Positions 16,319 to 26,200 of a DNA stretch of 64,000 bases are shown in pieces. Both the position numbers and the translations under genes were made by a program. The notes under the pieces are model-generated. The model saw only the letters and a list, made by a program, of their open reading frames with translations. It had not been told where the DNA came from and did not search any database. The stretch is from a virus: IMG/VR virus record IMGVR_UViG_3300033153_006968, positions 1 through 64,000 of that record; one strand, given 5' to 3'. Numbering within the stretch: position 1 is the stretch's first letter; each line of letters begins with the position of its first letter.

Positions 16319-18351
16319 TAAATTTCCTCAAACCTTGAACTATTTTTCTCTCCAATCACAAGTCTATATTCTTCCACGGCGGAAGATAAGGCATTTCTTG
16401 AACTGTTATTACGTATAATAACACATAAACCAATATCAGATCTAACTGCATCAGATTCTGTAACAGCTTTATCTATGGCAACAATATGCGATGAAAGAGT
16501 TCTAATAGATGTGTCTCCCTTTAAATCAACAACATCTATACCAGAACCCGTATATGCAGATAAAGAAACTGGAACACTTCTGGTAGTCGAAGTCATTGGA
16601 GTGTAAGTAACCGTATATATATCTCCAACATATGGGTTTTCTATTCGTATATTAAACTTCATCGGATCTCCATTGCCTGGAGTTTTTTCGGTTGACGTGG
16701 TAATATCTGTCCAGTCTGTATCCGCTAATAGATAACCATTCCTGTGAACCTTAACAGTTCCGACTGTCTCGTCTGTAAAAAACATTGTAGAACCAACGTC
16801 GTTTATTCTTTGCCCGCCAGAAGATTTTTTTGTTAGAAGTAGTCGCTCATGATGTAGTCTAGTGGTGTTCAAAGGCAATATGGGAAATCTTGTAATTTGT
16901 ACTACTTGTTCGTTAACGTTTATATCTCTTTTGATTACCCAATATTCAATACTTGAAAAGAAGAAATTGCCATCACTCGTATCGTATGTCGTAGAAGTGC
17001 TAGACGAACTAGTGTTAACGCTTGAAGCAACAGGCCTTGTCTCAGACACAGTTAGTCCTACCTGTCCAATCTGTTCAATATTTTTAAAGGGACTAATATA
17101 TATACTCTTACTTGCATAAGAAGAAAGTCCGATCCTCACATTGTCTAACCCTATGGTAAATTCATATCCAGAGAACGTATCCTTAGAGCTGTCAAAAATA
17201 CCGATAACATCTTTTACTTGCACGGAGGTCAAAATATTCTTTAGGTCTTCCATCATGCTTCGCAATTCGGGAGCAAATGTTTCTGGAGGTTGCATATATG
17301 TTTGATCAAATAAAGAATTATCCGCCGAATTATATTCAAATTCAATCCAGTCGGGGTTATCATTTCTAAATGTGAGTATCACTTTGTTGGTCCCTGTCTT
17401 CTCGAACATTAAAGCAACAGGCGTTAATAAAGACTGTTCGGGATCTAGAAGTGTCGTAACAGAATTATTTCCATCCACATACTCTACACTCTCAAGAACA
17501 ACTCCATGAAGAGAAATAGGCTCTATCTCTATGAAGTTTATATCTACAGTACCAGGTAACTCAAATTCTAATTTCGTTTTTACGTATGGCTTTATAGAGC
17601 TGAAAAGAGATGTTTGAACCCAGTAAGTCCCACCTTCACCGTCTATTATATTTTCGATTTTAACGCTAGGAGGATCTACAATCAACTCACTTCTCGGCGC
17701 TTCTGAATCGAATATCTGTCTCACCTTTTTGATATCATATTCAATTTTAGTATTTGTTAGAGTTAATCTTTCTCCAATCAAGTCAATACTAGCATCTTCG
17801 TCATTAGTCTCAAAAAAGACTCCAGTCCTCGGATCAGAGAAAACAATCGAAGACATCGTTCCGGTTTGCGCATTAGATCTCGTAGTCCTATTTTCTCCAA
17901 CTTCTCTAAAGGTAGAAAAGATAGAAACACCAAAACCGTCAGAGCTGTTATCCATAAACTCATACATGCCAGACTTGGCCTCTAGCTCTGCAATAGCTTG
18001 TCTCATCTTCTTAAAGACGACATCTCTAATAACTGCCTGATGTGACTTCTGCACTTCGTTAATATTTGTAGCCTCTTCGAATCCCGCAATCAAGTCATCC
18101 TCTATACGTTCGAGCATAAAATTGTAGGTTCCAGAATCAATCGTCTCGTCCGATTTCGCTTCAAATAGTTTCAAGGTAGGAGTAAGTTCAGTTTGGGTCA
18201 GTTCTCTTATAAGGGTATCTAGTTGTTCTACGAATTCTTGAACAGTCCGTATTTCTCCAGCCTGCTTCTTCTTATTTAAAAGCTTCAGGACTTGATCTGC
18301 CTGACGTTTGTCGATTATTCTATTAAACTTTTCTAGATATTTAGTTGCCAT
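16318..18351 (-). CDS. Baseplate/fibre protein with discoidin-like domain, paralogue 1
   Basis: A 677-aa protein, first of the tandem trio. The N-terminal helical region (YNFMLERIEDDLIAGFEEAT, then MRQAIAELEAKSGMYEFM) is followed by a discoidin-like segment (IIDGEGGTYWVQTSLF, LEFELPGTVDINFIEIEP) and a beta-rich C-terminus with a Ser/Thr-rich linker (SSVNTSSSSTSTTYDTSDGN). TAATG overlaps on both sides place it in one translation-coupled group with its paralogues and the propeller protein. It is likely an outer baseplate or adhesin component. The fold call is by appearance; no database check was possible. Confidence 0.62.
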   Translation of the reverse strand: MATKYLEKFNRIIDKRQADQVLKLLNKKKQAGEIRTVQEFVEQLDTLIRELTQTELTPTLKLFEAKSDETIDSGTYNFMLERIEDDLIAGFEEATNINEVQKSHQAVIRDVVFKKMRQAIAELEAKSGMYEFMDNSSDGFGVSIFSTFREVGENRTTRSNAQTGTMSSIVFSDPRTGVFFETNDEDASIDLIGERLTLTNTKIEYDIKKVRQIFDSEAPRSELIVDPPSVKIENIIDGEGGTYWVQTSLFSSIKPYVKTKLEFELPGTVDINFIEIEPISLHGVVLESVEYVDGNNSVTTLLDPEQSLLTPVALMFEKTGTNKVILTFRNDNPDWIEFEYNSADNSLFDQTYMQPPETFAPELRSMMEDLKNILTSVQVKDVIGIFDSSKDTFSGYEFTIGLDNVRIGLSSYASKSIYISPFKNIEQIGQVGLTVSETRPVASSVNTSSSSTSTTYDTSDGNFFFSSIEYWVIKRDINVNEQVVQITRFPILPLNTTRLHHERLLLTKKSSGGQRINDVGSTMFFTDETVGTVKVHRNGYLLADTDWTDITTSTEKTPGNGDPMKFNIRIENPYVGDIYTVTYTPMTSTTRSVPVSLSAYTGSGIDVVDLKGDTSIRTLSSHIVAIDKAVTESDAVRSDIGLCVIIRNNSSRNALSSAVEEYRLVIGEKNSSRFEEI

Positions 18352-21300
18352 TAACTACTCGCATCAAACGTCTTTGCTATAAAGATATTGGGATTATCTA
18401 TTTCCTTAACTCCGATATCAACAGGACCAATAGGCTGACCAGATAATTGAGTCCAAGTTCCGTCTATATCCTTACCTCCAACAACAGAGATACGATAAAC
18501 AACACCAGTATCTAATCCTGTAATTGTATATGTATTCCCGCCAGCCGCATCAGGGAGTACAGAACCGTTTGCAACAGTCCAGGATTTTCCATCTACTGAA
18601 TAGTAAATGTAGTAGCTAATGTCAGCGCCATAGCTTGACCATGCTATTTGTATAGAATTAGCGTAGGGAATAATAGACGTTATTACAGGATCAACACCAT
18701 AAGCTTTTATCAGAGGATATACTCCCAACGCTGTGTGTTTATCTATAACTTCTGTTGCTCTCTTTTGAGTAGATATTCCGCCCGCGCCGGAGAAAGTTTC
18801 AACTGGAATTTCAACTAGATAAGAAGCGGTTCCTGGATAGGGTATGCCATCCCATTGTCCTATATCCCAATACCAATTGACCTCACTATTTGCTTCCTTC
18901 GCAGCGGAAAGTAAATCTTCTTTAATTCCTCCGCCAGGAATACGAGTATCTATAATAGTCGCATCGTCTATAGAAGAATCTATACCAACAGTCATCTCTC
19001 CTAAAGTTAGAAATGTGCCATCTCCTTCAGTACTTAAATCTGAAAGGAAAGTTGTGTAAATGGGAGAGGTAAGAATGGTGCCGGACTCTCCTGCGGTGAC
19101 AAAAAGACCATTGCTGTAAGTAATCCCAAGTAAGTCCTCGGCAGTTCCACTAATTTGACGAGTCCAAGTTGTTCCATCTAAAGAAGTTAAGATAGTGCCA
19201 TCGTCTGTAGTAATTGTAAAAAGACCATTGCCATAAGCAGCAGCATATATCCATGAACTAACTCCAGTAGGATAACTAGTCCAATCGATTCCATTTGAAG
19301 AAACGAGGACAACGTTAGACCAGGTGATTACTACAAAAAGACCATCGCCATAGGTAGCTCCGTATAAAGTTGAGACTAGTCCACTAGTCTGGCTAGTCCA
19401 AGTTTCTCCGTCTGAAGAAGTGAGGATTTTGCCACCAGAGCCAACAACTACAAAAAGATCACTGCCATAGGTAATTCCGTTTAAGCTTACGCCTAGTCCA
19501 CTAGTCTGGCTAGTCCAAGTTTCTCCGTCTGGAGAAGTGAGAATAACTCCACCGTCACCAACTGCTACAAAAAGATCGTTGCCGTAAGTAACTCCGTATA
19601 TCTCGTTGACTGCCTCGCTAGTCTGGCTAGTCCAAGTTTCTCCATCTGAAGAAGTGAGAATAACTCCGTCATCACCAACTACTACAAAAATACCGTTGCC
19701 ATAAGTAACGGCACGGAGAGGCGTGGTTACTCCACTAGTCTGACTAGTCCAAGTTTTTCCGTCTGGAGAGGTGAGGATTTTGCCATTGAAGCCGACTATC
19801 ATAAAAAGACCGTTGCCATAAGTAACTCCAAGTAAATATCCAGTATATCCACTGGTCCGACTAGTCCAATCGACAGGGACAGCGTCAGCAAAACCAACGC
19901 TAGGACTAAAGTCAACTAGAGAAGAAGCGAAAGAAGATTCATAAACTAATATACGTCCATCATCTAACAGTTTAGTGTCGTCACTAAAACTAGAATAATT
20001 AGACTCTATTACTTGCCCCTTTTTATCTACGATTAAATAACTCAATGTTCTAGATTCGTCTTCTGTCAGTTCTTCCGAGTCGACAAAGAGTACTACTTTC
20101 TGCTCATAAATGTCTAAGTTGTGTGTTGGGTTAAAGTCAATCAGAGTAAATTCATACTCTTCTTCCTCAAAAGAATAGCTTGAAATAATCTCATAATTGC
20201 TCTTTAGGTTAACTCCTACAATGTCTAAAATTCCATTAACGCTATCTATACTTCTAATACCTGTCTGATTAGAATAAGAATACTTTGAAAATGTAGAACC
20301 ATTGCTAGCTATCGTTGCATCTTTAGACGAGTCGGTGGTAAAAGCCGCTACCGCTTCGCCTACTTCGTTATTTATTAATACGTCTACATAAAGGGAATCG
20401 CTGCTACTTTGATATATATTTTTTCTATTTAGTTTAATTAATTTCTTAGAAAGGTAGGTAGACTTTTCCTCTTCGGTTTTTTTATAGGGACCTACTGGAT
20501 TCCAATTCTGAGTATCGAACTCTGCAATGTGATACCTATATGTAGTCCCAGATACGGTGGCAAAAAAACTTCCGTTCAATATTCTTGCAAACCAAGGAAT
20601 GTCAACGTCCAAATCGTCAAAAGGTTCTATCTTTATCTTAGAATTGTTTTTTATTTTATATGCGTAATTTGTAGAGGTAGGTAAGACAACATCAAAATCC
20701 TGACCAATCCGATTGGCGAGAAAAACTTTACGTCCGTCATTGATGATATTCAGCTCTTCGTCTAAATCACTAAATAAAGCTTCTGTGTAGATGTCTTGGT
20801 TGTAAAATATCTCTGTATAATACTTGATGATATTGCTCGCATCTTTAACAGAGTATTGTACATAGCGAATAAGATTTAGAGCGTTACGTACGGCAGAAAA
20901 ATCGTTGTAAATAATACCTTCATCATAGTCAATGTCCAAATTAAGATTTTCGAGCACGTTCATATTCTGATCCAGTATCTCTACGTTCGTAAGGACTATA
21001 TTCTCAGCAAGATCCATATCGGAAGTTGAAACTCTTGGTAAATTAGTTGTATCTAGAATGTGCTGATAAAACAAAGGGAGAGATTCAGACAAACCTTGGA
21101 TTGATATAAATTGATCTGTGATGAGTAATCTATCTGATTCTGCAGTGAAAAAGTTTCTAGACTCAACTATTGTAAAGTCGTCAGTAAATTCTGATCCATT
21201 AGCCACTAGAGAACTTGACTTATCTACAACGGAAACGACGTTATCAGCTCCAAATATGTCAGAAGCAAAATAGGATACATTTGTATCTTCATCTGTTGTT

Positions 21301-21377
21301 AATCTTTTATAGGCAATGTTTTCCCGCCGACGAAAGATATTTAACAGTATGTCAGTATCATATTGAACCGCTGTCAT
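18351..21377 (-). CDS. Large adhesin with seven-bladed beta-propeller and FN3 domain
   Basis: A 1008-aa protein. Residues 1-500 are a beta-rich N-terminal region (attachment or spacer). Residues about 504-776 hold exactly seven 39-residue units, each of the form WTSQTSG-x-YGNGLFVVVG-x-G-ILTSSDGET, the Ycf48/sialidase-like repeat pattern, which would close as a seven-bladed propeller. After a linker, a fibronectin type III domain spans about 895-990 (IQIAWSSYGADISYYIYYSV, YTITGLDTGVVYRISVVGG). The architecture suggests an extended adhesin binding glycan or protein. No peptidase or lyase motif is seen. One-nt gap to the 620-aa fibre upstream. Confidence 0.78.
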   Translation of the reverse strand: MTAVQYDTDILLNIFRRRENIAYKRLTTDEDTNVSYFASDIFGADNVVSVVDKSSSLVANGSEFTDDFTIVESRNFFTAESDRLLITDQFISIQGLSESLPLFYQHILDTTNLPRVSTSDMDLAENIVLTNVEILDQNMNVLENLNLDIDYDEGIIYNDFSAVRNALNLIRYVQYSVKDASNIIKYYTEIFYNQDIYTEALFSDLDEELNIINDGRKVFLANRIGQDFDVVLPTSTNYAYKIKNNSKIKIEPFDDLDVDIPWFARILNGSFFATVSGTTYRYHIAEFDTQNWNPVGPYKKTEEEKSTYLSKKLIKLNRKNIYQSSSDSLYVDVLINNEVGEAVAAFTTDSSKDATIASNGSTFSKYSYSNQTGIRSIDSVNGILDIVGVNLKSNYEIISSYSFEEEEYEFTLIDFNPTHNLDIYEQKVVLFVDSEELTEDESRTLSYLIVDKKGQVIESNYSSFSDDTKLLDDGRILVYESSFASSLVDFSPSVGFADAVPVDWTSRTSGYTGYLLGVTYGNGLFMIVGFNGKILTSPDGKTWTSQTSGVTTPLRAVTYGNGIFVVVGDDGVILTSSDGETWTSQTSEAVNEIYGVTYGNDLFVAVGDGGVILTSPDGETWTSQTSGLGVSLNGITYGSDLFVVVGSGGKILTSSDGETWTSQTSGLVSTLYGATYGDGLFVVITWSNVVLVSSNGIDWTSYPTGVSSWIYAAAYGNGLFTITTDDGTILTSLDGTTWTRQISGTAEDLLGITYSNGLFVTAGESGTILTSPIYTTFLSDLSTEGDGTFLTLGEMTVGIDSSIDDATIIDTRIPGGGIKEDLLSAAKEANSEVNWYWDIGQWDGIPYPGTASYLVEIPVETFSGAGGISTQKRATEVIDKHTALGVYPLIKAYGVDPVITSIIPYANSIQIAWSSYGADISYYIYYSVDGKSWTVANGSVLPDAAGGNTYTITGLDTGVVYRISVVGGKDIDGTWTQLSGQPIGPVDIGVKEIDNPNIFIAKTFDASS
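19055..19870 (-). repeat. Seven direct repeats of about 117 nt encoding propeller blades
   Basis: The DNA contains seven consecutive units of about 117 nt. Blades 2-5 are nearly alike at the nucleotide level (for example the recurring plus-strand stretch ctagtccaagtttctccgtc), while blades 1, 6 and 7 are more diverged. The close similarity indicates recent duplication or ongoing conversion among the middle blades. Confidence 0.8.
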
Positions 21378-21378
21378 A

Positions 21379-23241
21379 TTAGTCTATCTGTGCCCAACTC
21401 CCATTTAGATAACAATACAGATGATGATCGGTACTATTTACATACACGTCTCCCTCGACACCAACAGTAGGCTCAGTGTCTTGAGGAACAATACGAAGAG
21501 CAGGATGGTTAGGAGTAGTAGTATCACTTTCAGCAACTATGCCATAATTGGTTGTGCTTCGGCCCCATATGCCTATTTCTCCACCGTCTGACCATCCAAA
21601 CACGCCCGCAATGCCTCCCGATGGAGCGTAACCTTCTACGCCATATGTCGTCTCGCTCGTACCATATACGCCAGCAACGTCTGTACTCGATCCCTTAAGT
21701 CCATAACCGTTTGTACTATATCCCCACAGCCCTATCCCGGTAGGATTGTTTGCGATTAGGGCGTCAAAAGGAGATGCGAGATATAGTAATGCTCTTTGAC
21801 TATCTGGATCTCCAAAAAGAATACTGCGACTATTCGCAGAATCGTTTAAATAATTTCCGTCTACAGCTACGGTAGATGCCATTACCAAGTTACCAAGCAT
21901 AGCATTGTCGTTTACATCTCTATTTCTTCCACCTGAAGTTCCTGGACTCCCTGCGCGAGAAAGAAGAGAAATATGATCGTCGTGAGCCCACCTACTTGGA
22001 GCCCAAGCGGGAACATCTGTAGGATACTGGTTGTTATGGTTAGAACCAGTGTATGCACTTGGTGGTGGATTGAGATTAGTTAGTTTGCTGTGTTCCATTA
22101 GTGAAGAAAAGTCACCTTCGTTCCCGTGCGTATGGTTCATGAATGCATTAGAAAGAGTCCAAAAAGAACGAGCCAACGGAGAACCTACAGCAATAACAAC
22201 ATAATCTGTCTGATTATAACTGACCTCTGTTTCGTCGGTAGTTACATCAGATGCAAAACTCACAGCACTACTTGAAACTTCAAAAACCCATTCCTTCGTA
22301 GCGTCAGGACCTCTCTTGAACACGGCATCAGCTATGATAGTTCCAGAACCTCTATCCCAGAGATAAAGAAATCCTGCAGGAAGAGTATCTCCTTCTGTCA
22401 TTGCGCTCAACTGAGCCTTTAACTCTTTAGGTAAACTATATCTATAAAATGCATCAACGAGAGCAGACGTAGTAGGATCTTGCCAAAGATGTTTGCTACC
22501 CTCTGTCGCTACGGTAGCGTCATAGTTATCGCTTAAATCACCAACAGGAGGATATCTTTCAGGTAAGGACCATCCATCAAAAGGGCCATTGTCAAAGTCT
22601 GTAGCAGAGGCATGGGACAAAGGACATCTCGGAGGCAAATGGATATAATACTTCGCGCCGGACTGAGAAATCTTACAACTTGTATAGTCGGCTTGTCTTG
22701 GATCTGGAATAACTCCAGGTAATGTTTCTGTTCTTGTATTCCATTCTGTAGTATCAACTGTATAACTAACTTCGTCAGCAGCGACTAATGCGTCAAAAGA
22801 GATGAGTCTACCAGTATCTACATCTACCCAATAATCTCCAGTCGCATCTACGTCATACTTATTTGATTTGAGAGAAGTGAGTGTAGTCCCTGCCGTAATT
22901 GCAATTGTGGCAGATTTAGGTTTAAATTGAAGATAAATTTCATTCTGACCGGCGAATTTAGTCCCAATATTATCTACATAAATAAAATCTTCATCTACCG
23001 GATAGAAACAAGGATTGAGATATTTGTTCTGACCAATCGTTCTAGCAAGATTAGGAAGTTGTAGAGGAAAGGTAAAGAGAAGACTGTCTCCAGACTGATT
23101 CCATAAGTCACCGACTGCTTTCTCGATCGTATTCGTAGCAGCGCGTAACTGATGATTAATAGCAGTTACCTTGTGAGCAGTAGGCTGTTCTCCGTCTGCA
23201 AAAGTTATTGTTAGTGTTGCCGTCCGTCTCAGTTTGTCCAT
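21379..23241 (-). CDS. Tail fibre protein with short beta-repeat shaft
   Basis: A 620-aa protein. The N-terminus (TLTITFADGEQPTAHKVTAI) resembles that of the 243-aa protein and probably docks on the baseplate. A helical segment (INHQLRAATNTIEKAVGDLW) follows. Near residues 500-580 there is a run of short glycine-rich units (GLWGYSTNGYGLKGSSTDVA, GVYGTSETTYGVEGYAPSGG, IAGVFGWSDGGEIGIWGRST), a trimeric beta-helix-like shaft. It ends GDVYVNSTDHHLYCYLNGSW, a typical fibre terminus. Start has GGAGGT and GAGGG upstream. Extracellular, likely trimeric. Confidence 0.72.
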   Translation of the reverse strand: MDKLRRTATLTITFADGEQPTAHKVTAINHQLRAATNTIEKAVGDLWNQSGDSLLFTFPLQLPNLARTIGQNKYLNPCFYPVDEDFIYVDNIGTKFAGQNEIYLQFKPKSATIAITAGTTLTSLKSNKYDVDATGDYWVDVDTGRLISFDALVAADEVSYTVDTTEWNTRTETLPGVIPDPRQADYTSCKISQSGAKYYIHLPPRCPLSHASATDFDNGPFDGWSLPERYPPVGDLSDNYDATVATEGSKHLWQDPTTSALVDAFYRYSLPKELKAQLSAMTEGDTLPAGFLYLWDRGSGTIIADAVFKRGPDATKEWVFEVSSSAVSFASDVTTDETEVSYNQTDYVVIAVGSPLARSFWTLSNAFMNHTHGNEGDFSSLMEHSKLTNLNPPPSAYTGSNHNNQYPTDVPAWAPSRWAHDDHISLLSRAGSPGTSGGRNRDVNDNAMLGNLVMASTVAVDGNYLNDSANSRSILFGDPDSQRALLYLASPFDALIANNPTGIGLWGYSTNGYGLKGSSTDVAGVYGTSETTYGVEGYAPSGGIAGVFGWSDGGEIGIWGRSTTNYGIVAESDTTTPNHPALRIVPQDTEPTVGVEGDVYVNSTDHHLYCYLNGSWAQID

Positions 23242-23272
23242 TTAAATACCCTCTACCTCCAATTATACCTCA

Positions 23273-26200
23273 TTAACCCACTTCATACAGACCACTTGGT
23301 AATGGATCGTTCAAGTCTAGGAAAACGCGCTGATCTAGTACAGACGCTATTTCGCTATTATCATCTTTCAATCTATATCCAATAGGTGTCATATTAGGAG
23401 CAACTCCAGAGAACGTATATCCATCTAAATCAACAGACCTAGTATCTAATTTCCTCGTTCTTCTAAACCAAGTTACGTAATCTTCATAAGTTAAACCATA
23501 GTCTGGCTGGAATGTATAATCAGTTTGCTCTCCAGAACTAAGTCTAATCTCATCATAATAACCAAGAGCGCTAAAATTTCCACCAAGGTCCACAACTTCA
23601 GCTCCAATACCAGAAGCGGCAAATCCAGCTACATATTCTAATCCAGAAGTTATAGTCTGAGGAATGTTGTTGAAAGGTATATTGTCGGAATTAATGATAG
23701 AAATATTATCTACCCAAACATCTAAATCAAGCTGTCCGCTATTGAGAACTACGTCATCTGGACTAAAGTCCCAAGACATTTTGATCTGATGCCAATAACC
23801 GTCTGTTAAATTAGTGCTGTCTAATCTATAGGCTCTTTGACTCGCTATTCCAGCAGTCTGTCCACTCGCCATCCAGTCAAAGAATACATATGGAGTAACG
23901 CCGATTTTTTCTGCGCGGATAATAATTCCATCATAACCTATCGGACTCGTACCATCCTCTAGAGTGGTAGAACTTTGTCCAACAAGATAATTAAGATATT
24001 CCGCATTAGAGCCTGAACCCAATTGATAATCTGCGTAAGGAGTCTTGTAATGTAACTCAAGAGTTCCTTTGTTCATATCTAGATATTCAGGCACTAGACC
24101 ACTAGCCATTACACAATCGCTAGATACGGCAACACTAAGAGACTGAGTATTAAAAGCATTTGTAGTAATAAAAGAAGTTCCATAATCAGTTCCGTCTACA
24201 CCACTGGGGCTAGCATCTGTGTAATCTCCATCAAAACGATACAAAACTCTTGAAGGAGGATCTGTTATCGTTAATTCTTTATACTCTTTGATAGTAGTAG
24301 GTAGTCTTTCATTAAGATAGTAATCCCATAATTCACCTGACGTAGCTATGATAGTGGCATCTGGTAAAGCATTAACGTCATAAGGTCTATTAAATAGATT
24401 GGTAGGTATATCCGCCGAAGAAGTAAAGAAAAATACCCCATCAGATTTCTCAGGAACGTTAGTGTCAAGATTTATAGTATTCGAATAAGTCTTCTTTCTC
24501 GTTTTGTTATTTGTTATGTACGCTCTAGCTCTATCTCCGCCTTCAACGGCAATAAAGAAAGATCTAACATCGCCGGCAAATGGATCTTCTCCATCACTAG
24601 CATAAATTAGCTGAAGAATAGGATTATCAGATGTTCCAATGTTCTGATGGTGGATAGGCCATATAGGAGAGTTAATAAAATCTATAGAGATAAAATAAAT
24701 AGTTCCGCCAGTTCCAACAACTACATAATTCCCATCGTTATGTCCAACTCCATGAAGATTAACAGATCCATTTACACCTGTAAGAACAGTCCAATTACCA
24801 GTTCCGTCTGGAGAACTCATTATGACGTTGCTATTAGCTGAAGTAACGAAAAGTCCAGAACCGTAATCAATTCCCTTAAATCCGTAACCAGCAACCGTTG
24901 CAGAATCCCAGCTATCTCCGTCCGAAGAGGTGATTATGGACCCTATTCCAACAAGTAAAAAGAAACCATCTGCATAAATACCATCATAATAATCTTGTTC
25001 CACAGGAGCTGACTTTGGAGTCCAGCTACTCCCGCCATCTGAAGAAACTGATAAATTCCCTTCTTGACTCCCAACTACCCATACGCCATTGCCATATGTG
25101 ATACAAAGGCAATCCTGTGCAATTCCTACATTGTCGCTAGACCAACTAATTCCGCTATCTGACGATTTGTATACCTCGCCCGAAAACGAAGATGCTATCC
25201 AAAGACCACTGCCATAAGCAACGTCGAATATCCCACTTCTGTCACCAGCTCCGGCAGATTCGCTCCAATCAATTCCGTTCGACGAAGTTAGGATTATCCC
25301 ACTATCTCCGCCTGCAACAAATATGCCGTTTGCGAAATGAATGCCATCAAAATCTTCACCCGATGTTCCGCTAGTTCTAGCTGTCCAGACTTTTCCATCT
25401 AAAGATGTTAATATGGTGTCATTATTTCCAACTGCCACCCAAAGACCTGCTCCATAAGTAACTTCATTCAAGTCTTCGCTCGTTCCGCTAGTCTGCGAAG
25501 AAGGTATTAAACCATTTTGCTCAATCCCAAAATGAGGACTTATAACTCCCGAATCAGAATCATATAGCAGAACTTTCCTTCCCGTTCCAGTATTAGACGA
25601 GAGGGTATCGTCAAAGGTTACAGGCTCTTCAAGGCCAAACATATCTCTGTAATCTTTCTCAAAATCTAACCCCGACTGAAGAGAAGTAGATACGCCCATA
25701 GGGGTAACTTCGAATTCTTCATCTGTAATATAATCTGTATAATAATCGTCTAAACCACTAGCTGGAATCCCGATAGAATCGTCGTTATCGTAAACGGCAT
25801 AGATGAGAACCCCACTAGGACTAGTCGGTTCAAACAGATTTGCTATCTCATATATATTGTAATCACCGCTTACAGTCACATCTTGAGTGAATCGACCTAC
25901 ACTCTCAAAATTGGCAGGTGGACTATAGATGACCTTTGCTTGACCACTTGCGTCCGTCAAAGAATTGTCTAAGTTAGCAGAACCCACAGAAGGATCCAGT
26001 ATCTCAAAGCCAACATTGACACCCTCGATAACTCGACCCTCAATATCTTTAACCGTCGCTACAAGGTTGCCTACAGATCCGCCAACCTCTGTCTGGTAGT
26101 CAGATCCAGTCTCGTAGCTTGCTTCAAGAATTATAGAGGCAGGCTCAGTATCGTTCATTGTGGCTAGAACGAATCCAGCGTCAAACGGATTGTGGATAGG

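Noticed and set aside
23262-23267. Further TATAAT boxes at 23262, 31492 and 54361
   Set aside because: Each lacks a recognisable -35 or extended -10 at a usable distance, and the genome is A/T-rich, so they were not called promoters.
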